Shown here in pieces: positions 17,683 to 24,931 of a DNA stretch of 64,000 bases (its first letter is position 1; the number at the start of each line of letters is the position of its first letter). A program made the translations under genes and the position numbers. The stretch comes from CBDDEH01 sp965226865 (lineage in GTDB: Bacteria > Chloroflexota > Dehalococcoidia > Lucifugimonadales > JAGWBF01). The notes below the pieces were generated by a model, which worked only from the letters and a program-made list of their open reading frames with translations, was not told the DNA's origin and did no database searches. The DNA is taken from assembly GCA_965226865.1 (NCBI GenBank), contig CBDDEH010000004.1, forward strand, positions 372,001 to 436,000, in the 5' to 3' direction.

Positions 17683-18912
17683 CTACTGATACGTCCAGGT
17701 ATCGAAAAGGTCGTTCGCCCGAACGCCGTTTTCGTCAACTAGCTGCGCGTCCGAGCCGAAGCCAATCCAGGCGATCTGGCTCTCTCCAACCATCAACGCG
17801 GGCTTGCCCTCTGGGGCAGCGCTGAAGATGAGCGTATCCGTGCCGCTTCCACTCAGCAGTGGCAGTTCCCACCCTCCGGTGGATGGCTCCAAGACGTACA
17901 GCACAATCTCGCCCTGAACAACCACGGGCTTGCTGAAGGTGACCTCCACGTTGCCATCTCCGTTGCGGGCGAGACCCAAGACCGTGGCCGGCTCTTGGAC
18001 GCCGCTGGAGAACGCCTCCGGCGGAAGCTCTGTGTAGCTCTCAGGCGGTTCTATCGAAAGCGGCTCGCCGAAACCGTGGTAGCGGATGGTGGCGACGTCG
18101 CCTGCCTCACCGCCCAGGCCCACCACGGAGATCCGGACCTCCCTGGTCAGAAAGTCATCGGCGCCCACGACACGGGTGAGGTTGCCAGCTGACAGAAGGT
18201 CCATGCCACCCATCCCACCGCTCTGTTCGGCGGGAGGTTCAGTGACGAGCACGTAGGCCTTGGTCCCGTCGTCCAAGGTCACCATTTCCCCCAGCGTGGT
18301 TGGGACGTCGGTCGCCAGGTACAGCAGCCCGACCATGGGCGTAACGCTCAACAGCGCGTCATCGGGAGGAGTGCCTTTGACCCACTGCATGGATTCGGGG
18401 TCTTGGAAGTAGGTGTCCGCCCCGATGGTCACGCCATTGATGTCGATTGTCTGCCCCGCGGGCCCCAGGGATACGGTGTACTGGAGCTTGTCCGGCAGAA
18501 GAACCCCGCCGCTCAGCCGCATGAGGCCCTCCCCAGCTCCCTCCGGCGCGCCTTCCATGGGAAAGGCGGCCAGCAGATTGAACGTTAGGTCAAAGGAGAA
18601 GCTCTCATACTGCTGCATGGCCTGGGTGTTGCACGCAATGACCGTTGCAGCGTCGTCCAACGTGCCGCCTACCGTACAATCGTCGGCAAGGGTGATGCCG
18701 CCTGAAACGGTGACGCCGGGATCAATGCTGGTTGTGGGATCCGTTGGAGTCACCGCCGTGCCGGATGAAGCGGTGGCTGGCGCTGGTTCGACTGCCGGAG
18801 CGGGCTCCGTGACAACGGACGGCTGCGCCGTCGTGTCGGAGTCGTCCCCGCAGGCGACGGAGGCCGCGAACGCCAGAACGATGACCACTGCCAGGAAGAA
18901 TCGCTTTTTCAC
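17683..18912 (-). CDS. Secreted lipoprotein, LppX/LprAFG-like with C-terminal domain
   Basis: 409 residues. Lipoprotein signal with lipobox ASVAC (Cys21), then a Ser/Thr/Pro/Ala-rich linker to about residue 75. The central domain (QQYESFSFDLTFNL, GLMRLSGGVLLPDKLQY, GADTYFQDPESMQWV) resembles the LolA/LppX fold that binds lipids or glycolipids in a hydrophobic half-barrel. The C-terminal 100 residues form a separate beta-rich domain (GNVEVTFSKPVVVQGEIVLY). It is expected on the outer face of the membrane. It sits as a single gene between IS remnants within the segment inserted in the NicO gene. No regulation visible. Confidence 0.7.
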   Translation of the reverse strand: MKKRFFLAVVIVLAFAASVACGDDSDTTAQPSVVTEPAPAVEPAPATASSGTAVTPTDPTTSIDPGVTVSGGITLADDCTVGGTLDDAATVIACNTQAMQQYESFSFDLTFNLLAAFPMEGAPEGAGEGLMRLSGGVLLPDKLQYTVSLGPAGQTIDINGVTIGADTYFQDPESMQWVKGTPPDDALLSVTPMVGLLYLATDVPTTLGEMVTLDDGTKAYVLVTEPPAEQSGGMGGMDLLSAGNLTRVVGADDFLTREVRISVVGLGGEAGDVATIRYHGFGEPLSIEPPESYTELPPEAFSSGVQEPATVLGLARNGDGNVEVTFSKPVVVQGEIVLYVLEPSTGGWELPLLSGSGTDTLIFSAAPEGKPALMVGESQIAWIGFGSDAQLVDENGVRANDLFDTWTYQ

Positions 18913-19297
18913 GTCAGCTTCTTTCGATGAGGATTTCCATCTGTTCTAATAGGTCTGGGCCCGGAAGGCCGCTAGCTCTATCAGTATACAGCGAAGTACC
19001 TAGCGGCGTGATGTGGATGGGGTACGGCGGCGCGTGGCAAGACGACGCGCCGGTGGAGGTGGTCGTGGGGCACTCGCACGCTCCGCCGGGGACCGAAGAG
19101 ACCGCCCTCCGGACACGGAGGCTCCCCCGCGTCCACTACGATGATCTTAGACGTGTTCGTAATTTTGTGGTTCATGCCAATCCTCATACTAGGTCGGAGT
19201 TCGAGGTAGTAGCGTTCAGGTATTCGTTGTTTAGCGTGGATTCAGACGATCTCCTGTTGTATAGATTGCCTGGTGGAGGAACTGTTATGGACCGATA
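18913..19297. other. Intergenic, no gene recognised
   Basis: Upstream region of the lipoprotein gene up to the left terminus of the IS1380 element. ORFs present are short, without ribosome binding sites or recognisable domains. Confidence 0.4.
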
Positions 19298-21028
19298 TTT
19301 CCCAGATGGAATCCAGTGCTTTCATAAACACACCATCCTGAGACAGTCCAGACTATAAGATCGCCTGCTGAAGTTGTCAACTGCCACCAACCGCGCTAAT
19401 ATCACTTCATCTAGAGAAACAGGGTCTCCAAACCACTTGGAAAGGCTCTAAACGGATTATTCAGACCGAACCTCACGCTGCAAGTCGCGCACCTTGCTCA
19501 GGGCAGCCTCGATATGATCACGATTCCCTAACAGACACATGCTCCTATCCAGGATTGAAACGAAGTCTCCCTATCCGCTCCAGCATTTCATCGAACATCT
19601 CCCTGGTCACCATCACCTCGGCAAGCTGGAACACAAGCCTCCTCGCATGACGCACCAGTCGCCCGCCTATCTTGATGAGTCTCGTCTGAATACTTGTCAG
19701 GGACCAGCTCTTTATCGCTTCTGGCAGAGCCAGCCTTCTGAAGAAGTTGCCCAGATTGTATGCCAGGATGAATAGCCACAGCCTCACCTGATTAGCCACG
19801 AACTTATGGCACGAGAGCCGAGTCCAATTGAGGGCGTATTTTCCCTCTTTAATCCACTGCTCTGCTGTGCCTCTGCCATTGTAGAAGCTGACTATTCCCT
19901 TCGTTGGATAGCTCAGGTTGGTTACGATGAAGCCTACTCTTGGGAACAGTTCTCCCTGATGCCACTCCACCTTGGCCACTACTCTTCGAGGAACATTCCA
20001 ACTCTGGGCCTGATAAACGAAGTCGTGATACGAGACGATGGGCTTTTGAGAGGGCCACTCGGTAGGCCGTACCAACAGGTGAGCTATTTCCTTCTGAAGC
20101 ACTTCGTTCGCCGGAAGCCTTATGGCGTAGCCGATATGCCTTGTCTCCAGGTACTCGTAAATCTCAGGCTTGGCAAAAGCAGCGTCTGCTCGAAACAGCA
20201 GCCTCACCGCCAGCTTCAGGTAGCGCTCGACGATGGGATTGATGAACTCCCTCCAGCCATCGGCGCTGTGGACGTTGCCTGGTCTGAGAACCGCCCCTTC
20301 GCAATCTCCAAACTGGTTGAGGCAGAACAAGGGGTGATAGCACATGCATCCAAAGTGGCCGTTGTAGGCTGCTTCCTCCTGCTCGCCATGCACCGGACTC
20401 TCCGAACTGTCGATGTCCAGGATGATACGCCTGTGTACGGTCTTGGCTAATGCACGTTTTATCCATTCGACATTCAGCCGCTCAATGCCCTTGAGGTTTT
20501 CCTTTTGTGTCAGCAACTCCGTCTCGAACCTACCCATCTCGCTGGTGCTGGCCGCGTTCCTGTCAGGGCCTTTCCAGCCTACCACTACTCTCAGGGCTGG
20601 GTCTTGGGAAAGGCGGTCGGCATCATTGGTGTCGTCGTATCCAGCGAGGCGGCTGTAGACTGACTGTCTCAGCAGTGGGATTAGCTGATGCAGGATGTTT
20701 TTGCCCGTTCGACTCTCTTTGAGGAATTCGTCGGCAGAGTCGGTCAGGCTTAGGGCGTCATCAAGCTCTCTGCACGCCAGCAGTCCTGCGTCTGAGGTGA
20801 TGGTAGCACCGCGAAACTCCACGCGAACTTTGGAGTCAAAGTCGAGCTTGAGAGGGGTCTTTTCGTCGTCACCCATAAGGTGCCTCCAACACGATTACGT
20901 AATCAGAAGCCAGAACCTATATTCATGGGTGTATTATAATGTATAGACTCCCATTATATCCGTTTAGTAATCAGACTATTCATAGTAATCACAGGAACGC
21001 CAATCACCACTTGGGTCTATCTGGGAAA
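19298..21028 (-). mobile_element. IS1380-family insertion sequence, intact
   Basis: Terminal inverted repeats TTTCCCAGATGGA (19298-19310) and, on the other strand, TTTCCCAGATAGA (21028-21016). At 1,731 bp it is of normal size for the family. The right end directly abuts the 3' part of the NicO gene. The left flank is unrelated DNA and no target duplication is seen, pointing to rearrangement after insertion. Confidence 0.8.
19545..20876 (-). CDS. IS1380-family transposase, intact
   Basis: 443 residues, the normal family length. The N-terminus contains VEFRGATITSDAGLLACREL; the DDE core includes ILDIDSSESPVHGEQE (first Asp) and VRLLFRADAAFAKPEIYEYL (second Asp), with the Glu in EQWIKEGKYALNWTRLSCH. 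The C-terminal helix has GRLVRHARRLVFQLAEVMV. No lesions. It differs substantially from the remnant at 16429-16743 and from the subtype at 40009-41335, so three separate IS1380 arrivals are represented in the window. Confidence 0.93.
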   Translation of the reverse strand: MGDDEKTPLKLDFDSKVRVEFRGATITSDAGLLACRELDDALSLTDSADEFLKESRTGKNILHQLIPLLRQSVYSRLAGYDDTNDADRLSQDPALRVVVGWKGPDRNAASTSEMGRFETELLTQKENLKGIERLNVEWIKRALAKTVHRRIILDIDSSESPVHGEQEEAAYNGHFGCMCYHPLFCLNQFGDCEGAVLRPGNVHSADGWREFINPIVERYLKLAVRLLFRADAAFAKPEIYEYLETRHIGYAIRLPANEVLQKEIAHLLVRPTEWPSQKPIVSYHDFVYQAQSWNVPRRVVAKVEWHQGELFPRVGFIVTNLSYPTKGIVSFYNGRGTAEQWIKEGKYALNWTRLSCHKFVANQVRLWLFILAYNLGNFFRRLALPEAIKSWSLTSIQTRLIKIGGRLVRHARRLVFQLAEVMVTREMFDEMLERIGRLRFNPG

Positions 21029-22235
21029 TCCAGGATAAAGGGGTCAAGGCGGAAGAAATAAGACAGGGCCTACATCTTTCCATCGACAATTCTCCTGTGC
21101 GACTGGGCGTTGTCGAGTCGGACCTGAGCTTTCCACTGGGCCAGGGTGGGCTCAACACCCTTCGGTTCAGCCTCCTTCTAAAGGGGGAGCTCAAGCAGGC
21201 AGGGCAAGAAAGCCGCGAGCTCCACTACCGTAACGACAATTACGGGAAGCGTTTGGGCTGGAATGAGATCGTCCTCAAGCCCGGAAGCGGGATCGGGCTT
21301 ATGAACTCCACGGTATCTGAGTATGACCGCAGCAACGAGCTGCGCGATTACCCAGGCGACGTGTTGGAAAACCCACCTGAACTCCGTGAGGTCCGCTCGA
21401 CTTTCCGATTTGTGAGTGGCCCGGCCGGAACCCTCAGGCCTGAGCAGGAGACACCGTCGGAGTCCGAAGAGCCCGGATCCAAGGGTAATGACGTCCTTAC
21501 ATCGCTGATAACCGCCGATAAACTTAGTCTACCGGCGATCGTACTGTCCCTAATCTTCGCGATAGGACTGGGGCGCTCCATGCCATGTCTCCTGGCCATG
21601 GAAAGACCATAATGGCGGCTTATCTCATAGGAACCCGTGGCACGGCAAGACACGCTCTGTTCCTTGGCTTGACAGTGACTGTATCTCACACGTTAGGAGT
21701 CCTGGCATTGGGGTTGGTTACTTTATACGCTTCCCACCTCATCGCCCCCGAACGGCTGTATGCCTGGCTTGGCCTGTTCTCAGGCCTGGTCATCGCGGCC
21801 ATTGGAATGTGGCTGCTCCTGGCAAGGTTACGTCGCAGGTATCGAATGGCCCACGATCATCATGGCCATCCTCATGGCGCTCATGACGACCACAAACACG
21901 ACGCCATCGGCCTTAGCTGGAAGAACCTGGCAGCCCTCGGCGTCGCCAACGGGTTCATCCCGTCGGTATCGGCTTTGCTTATATTGCTGGCAGCCATTTC
22001 TCTGCACAGGATAGCTTTCGGGCTACTGCTGGTCCTGGCCTTCAGCGCGGGGATGGCGCTGGTGTTGGGTGGAGTAGGCCTGCTGCTCGTGTATGGTGGG
22101 CGCATCGTCAGCCGGACCCGCATCCAAAACGGGCTGGTCAGTCGGGCTGTTCGGCTCATGCCGGTTGGTACAGCCCTGGTTGTGCTGGTCTCGGGGCTGG
22201 TTGTCACCGCAAGGGCTCTCTTCCAGGTCAGCTAA
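21029..22235 (+). pseudogene. NicO/HupE-type nickel-cobalt transporter, 3' part, frameshifted
   Basis: Continuation of the gene begun at 10953: the periplasmic domain resumes at IQDKGVKAEEIRQGLHLSID immediately after the IS1380 terminus. One base is missing in the G-run at 21570-21573, so the frame with SLPAIVLSLIFAIGLG ends early. The next frame restores HAMSPGHGKTIMAAYLIGTR, five or six membrane spans and a His-rich cytoplasmic loop (HDHHGHPHGAHDDHKHD), the metal-handling signature of NicO permeases. The C-terminus (VSGLVVTARALFQVS) is intact. Together with the 9.8-kb split, the gene cannot make a full transporter. Confidence 0.85.
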
Positions 22236-22439
22236 CCGCCATCCCTCTGACCCCGTCCCGTCACGGAAGGGACGATTGCGCATATGCCCTAACGGTGATC
22301 CCCCCTGCGATCCAAGGTCAGCTCACCCCCGCTCGTAGTGATCCACCTATACCGCTCATGGTGAGCTTGTCGAACCAGAGCGAACGTCCCAGACATCCTT
22401 CGAACACCTTAGGGTGAGCGAGCCGGAATCCCGACGGGG
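22236..22439. other. Intergenic, repeat only
   Basis: No gene. The region contains the palindrome at 22353-22383 and leads to the promoter at 22440. Confidence 0.5.
22353..22383. repeat. Extragenic palindrome with GAGCTTGTCGAA core
   Basis: CGCTCATGGT, core GAGCTTGTCGAA, then CCAGAGCG: an imperfect hairpin. It shares its outer arm with the palindrome at 1252-1287 and its core with the dispersed motif at 1124-1141, so the two motifs belong to one repeat family. Confidence 0.55.
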
Positions 22440-22469
22440 TTGACTTCCTTTAAAGTTTTGGCATGATAA
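22440..22469 (+). promoter_or_regulatory. Candidate sigma-70 promoter for SnoaL/deaminase cluster
   Basis: TTGACT, 18-bp spacer, TGATAA. Near-copy of the block at 1462-1491. Downstream, GCGACTTATA occurs twice (22474 and 22488) before the ribosome binding site, a possible operator or a duplication. Confidence 0.55.
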
Positions 22470-22511
22470 GGCTAGCGACTTATACCAGCGACTTATAAAG
22501 GGAGCGATACC

Positions 22512-22919
22512 ATGTCTGAACAGAACAAGGCCGCCTATCGCAAGTTCATTGAAGAGGCGGCCAACAAAGGCAATCTGGACGTGATCGACGAGGTGTTCGG
22601 CGCCGAGTTCGATCCTCATATGGGCCCGGATTTCAGGGGGCCCGAGGGCGAGAGGCAACTACTCGGTGGATTCCGCTCAGCCTTCCCGGACCTCCGCTTC
22701 GATGTCCACGATATGTTCGCCGAGGGCGACAAAGTGGTTACACGCTGGACTGTGAGCGGCACCCACAAGGCAGACTTTATGGGCATTGCCCCTACAGATA
22801 ATAAGATCGAGGTTGCTGGGATCACCATCATCCGGTTTGCAGGTGGAAAAATCGCGGAGGAATGGGCAAGCATGGATACGATGGGGATGATGCAGCAGTT
22901 GGGCGTCGTTCCCTCCTAG
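22512..22919 (+). CDS. SnoaL-like / ester cyclase family protein
   Basis: 135 residues, same fold and ending (MMQQLGVVPS) as the product of 1532-1942. Key segments: NKGNLDVIDEVF, FPDLRFDVHDMFAEGDKVV, RWTVSGTHKADFMGI and GGKIAEEW. AAAGGGAGCG precedes the ATG. First gene of a run of four SnoaL-like genes with a deaminase in second position, all on the plus strand with short gaps or overlaps, so one transcription unit is likely. No catalytic residues can be assigned without a structural match. Substrate unknown. Confidence 0.8.
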   Translation: MSEQNKAAYRKFIEEAANKGNLDVIDEVFGAEFDPHMGPDFRGPEGERQLLGGFRSAFPDLRFDVHDMFAEGDKVVTRWTVSGTHKADFMGIAPTDNKIEVAGITIIRFAGGKIAEEWASMDTMGMMQQLGVVPS

Positions 22920-22940
22920 GGCTTTTGGGGAAGGCCGGTC

Positions 22941-23405
22941 GTGCAGCAAGACCACGAACACTTCATGAGAGTCGCCATCGACGAGGCGTTAAAGGGCGAG
23001 GCGGAGGGCAACGCCCCTATCGGCTCGATAGTTGTGCGTGACGCGCAAGTGGTGGCATCTGGCAGGAATCTCTCCTACACCACAATGGACCCAACGGCCC
23101 ACGCCGAGATCGTCGCTGTGCGCAATGCTGGACCGGTGCTTAATAGTCTCGACCTTTCTGGCTGTCAGCTTTATACCACAATGGCACCTTGTGCCATGTG
23201 CTGCACCGCCGCGGTAGCGAGTGGTGCAGACACAATAGTCATAGGGGCTCGCTCCGCCTCTGCTAACCCTCTCTGGCGCAACTACAGCGTGGAGAGATTC
23301 CTGGAGTTTATGAACTGGACTGATAAGGTCAAAATCATAGACGGTATCCTGCCTGAAGAATGTGACCAACTCCGCCTCGCCTGGGAAGCCAAAAAGTCCC
23401 GGTGA
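22941..23405 (+). CDS. Nucleoside/guanine deaminase-type protein (cytidine deaminase fold)
   Basis: 154 residues with the zinc-dependent deaminase signature: THAE-type first motif (DPTAHAEIVAVRNAG; His ligand and Glu proton shuttle) and PCAMC (two Cys ligands) about 30 residues later. The spacing and the end (NWTDKVKIIDGILPEECDQL) fit guanine deaminase/CDD-type enzymes more than TadA, which has a longer basic C-terminus. Cytosolic. Start is GTG 22941. It lies 21 bp after one SnoaL gene and 15 bp before another, an unusual context that suggests use of a modified base or heterocyclic amine rather than housekeeping salvage. Confidence 0.85.
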   Translation: MQQDHEHFMRVAIDEALKGEAEGNAPIGSIVVRDAQVVASGRNLSYTTMDPTAHAEIVAVRNAGPVLNSLDLSGCQLYTTMAPCAMCCTAAVASGADTIVIGARSASANPLWRNYSVERFLEFMNWTDKVKIIDGILPEECDQLRLAWEAKKSR

Positions 23406-23420
23406 AAATGGGGGTATGGC

Positions 23421-23837
23421 ATGTCTGAAGAGAACAAGGCCATCATGCGCCGTGTCATTCGGGAAATCATGGTGGAGGGCAACCTGGATCTGATTGACGA
23501 GCTGTTCACCGAGGGCTTCGCCAACAATCATGGCAACACACGAGAAGGTGGCGGCAGGGAGGGCGAAAAGGCTCGCATAAGGGTGTTCGGGTCTGCCTTC
23601 CCCGACTTGAACATCGCCGTCGATGACATTGTTGCTGATGAAGAAATGGCAGTTGCCCGAGTGACCCTCACCGGAACTCACCTGGGCGATTTGGGCAGCA
23701 TCCCTGCCACCAACAAAAGGGTGAACGTCACTGGTATCACGATGATGCGTTTTGTCGGTAGCCAAGTCGCCGAGGGGTGGTCTATCATCGACCGCCTCAG
23801 CATGATGCGACAGCTCGGAGTTATACCGTCTTCCTAA
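23421..23837 (+). CDS. SnoaL-like / ester cyclase family protein
   Basis: 138 residues. VEGNLDLIDELFTEGF, then AFPDLNIAVDDIVADEEMAV, LTGTHLGDLGSIPATNK and a C-terminal RQLGVIPSS. The GTH and ATNK segments match the first paralogue (1532-1942) best. The product lacks the GGKI-EEW segment found in the others; it has GSQVAEGW instead. Start ATG 15 bp after the deaminase stop. Part of the SnoaL cluster. Confidence 0.78.
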   Translation: MSEENKAIMRRVIREIMVEGNLDLIDELFTEGFANNHGNTREGGGREGEKARIRVFGSAFPDLNIAVDDIVADEEMAVARVTLTGTHLGDLGSIPATNKRVNVTGITMMRFVGSQVAEGWSIIDRLSMMRQLGVIPSS

Positions 23838-23847
23838 AGGAGAATCA

Positions 23848-24234
23848 ATGTCAGCCGAAGAGAACAACAAACGGATATTCCACACGCTGATCTCCAACGC
23901 CCTGGGCAAGGGTAACGTCGACATTTACGACAGGTATGCCAGCCCCGACTTCGTGATTCACCACAAGTGGGACGAGAGAGGCGGCGTGGACAGCAGCCCC
24001 GTGGACGAGATGAAGGAGCGCATCAGGTTTGCCCGCATGGCCATGCCCGATCTGGTGGTAACCTTCGAGGACATGGTCGCCGACGATGAGACCGCTGTGG
24101 CCCGTTTGACCATCAGGGGTACCGACGCCGCCACAAGGGAAAAGGCGGCAAATACCGGCATCGCGATGGCTAAATTTCTGGACGGCAAGATAACCGAAGA
24201 ATGGGTGGCCTTCGAACGGGCGCATGATGTCTGA
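23848..24234 (+). CDS. SnoaL-like family protein
   Basis: 128 residues. GKGNVDIYDRYASPDFVIHH, then MPDLVVTFEDMVADDETAVA, an RGTDAATREKAA segment and DGKITEEWVAF. AAAGGAG is 6 bp upstream of the ATG. It diverges from the first three paralogues in the middle, with ester-cyclase-like spacing. Its stop overlaps the next gene by 11 bp, so translation is probably coupled. Confidence 0.78.
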   Translation: MSAEENNKRIFHTLISNALGKGNVDIYDRYASPDFVIHHKWDERGGVDSSPVDEMKERIRFARMAMPDLVVTFEDMVADDETAVARLTIRGTDAATREKAANTGIAMAKFLDGKITEEWVAFERAHDV

Positions 24235-24583
24235 GCGGAACCTGACAATGTTCCGCCGGCAGATCATCGAAGCGATAGACCTGGGCAACGTGGATGTTTA
24301 TGATGACGTACTGGGTCGCGGCTTCAAGTGGCATGGCAACGGCGAGGAAGTTGACGGCATCGAGGAGATGAAGCAGCGGATCATCGATGTCCGCTCCGCC
24401 GTGCCCGACCTCCATATCACAATAAACGACATGATTGCTGAAGGGGATAGAGCTGTGGCCCGCTTCAGCGCTACCGGTACTGACACTGCCTCTGGTAAGA
24501 AGGTGACAAGCTGTGGCATCGCCATCGCCCGCTTTGCCGATGGCAAGATCGTCGAGGAGTGGATGAACTCGATCAAATGGTAA
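24224..24583 (+). CDS. SnoaL-like family protein
   Basis: 119 residues, starting at either of two adjacent ATG codons (24224, 24227). LGNVDVYDDVLGRGFKWHGN, then VPDLHITINDMIAEGDRAVA, ATGTDTASGKKV and DGKIVEEWMNS. It is most similar to the preceding gene, indicating local tandem duplication. Its last codons overlap the start of the HesB-like gene (ATGGTAA arrangement). Confidence 0.78.
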   Translation: MMSERNLTMFRRQIIEAIDLGNVDVYDDVLGRGFKWHGNGEEVDGIEEMKQRIIDVRSAVPDLHITINDMIAEGDRAVARFSATGTDTASGKKVTSCGIAIARFADGKIVEEWMNSIKW

Positions 24584-24861
24584 CGGTGAAAACGCGGGCA
24601 AAAAAAGAGCTACGGCGCATCGTAGAAACCCGACCCCTGGCTGAGGGGAAGTATTTGAGGCTAACGGCCCCACCGGTCTGGGAAGGGGAGGGAGGCTTCG
24701 GCATTGTTATAGACGAGGAGAGGGTGGGTGACCACACCGTTGACTTTGTAGGGATTAGGATACTCTTGATCGACCCTGGTCTGGCCAAGAATCTGTCCGA
24801 TTCCGTCTTGGATTTTAAAGACTCACCCCAGGGCTTAAGATTCACTTTAGACATGTTTTAA
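24577..24861 (+). CDS. HesB/IscA-like fold protein lacking cysteines
   Basis: 94 residues from the ATG that overlaps the previous stop; an in-frame ATG at 24559 would add six. Pattern of the HesB/IscA fold: KTRAKKELRRIVE, YLRLTAPPVWEGEGGFGIVI, VDFVGIRILLID and SVLDFKDSPQGLRFTLDMF. The three Cys ligands of true A-type Fe-S carriers are absent, so an Fe-S carrier role is unlikely. Similar Cys-free proteins are annotated as HesB-like or adhesin in Chloroflexota (from memory). The last bases of this gene recur as a fragment at 28323-28361. Confidence 0.6.
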   Translation: MVTVKTRAKKELRRIVETRPLAEGKYLRLTAPPVWEGEGGFGIVIDEERVGDHTVDFVGIRILLIDPGLAKNLSDSVLDFKDSPQGLRFTLDMF

Positions 24862-24869
24862 GCTAATAG

Positions 24870-24897
24870 TTGACAGACTCGGGAGTCTGAGGATAAT
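24870..24897 (+). promoter_or_regulatory. Promoter with palindromic spacer, solute-binding gene 1
   Basis: TTGACA, 16-bp spacer, GATAAT. The spacer contains GACTCGGGAGTC, a perfect inverted repeat overlapping the promoter and so a possible operator. The same arrangement precedes the paralogue at 30753-30780. Confidence 0.6.
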
Positions 24898-24931
24898 TGG
24901 CCATATCGATTAAATGAGTCGGAGGTCTAAG

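Noticed and set aside
24577..24861. A-type Fe-S carrier (IscA/ErpA) assignment
   Set aside because: The fold pattern fits HesB, but all conserved cysteines are absent.
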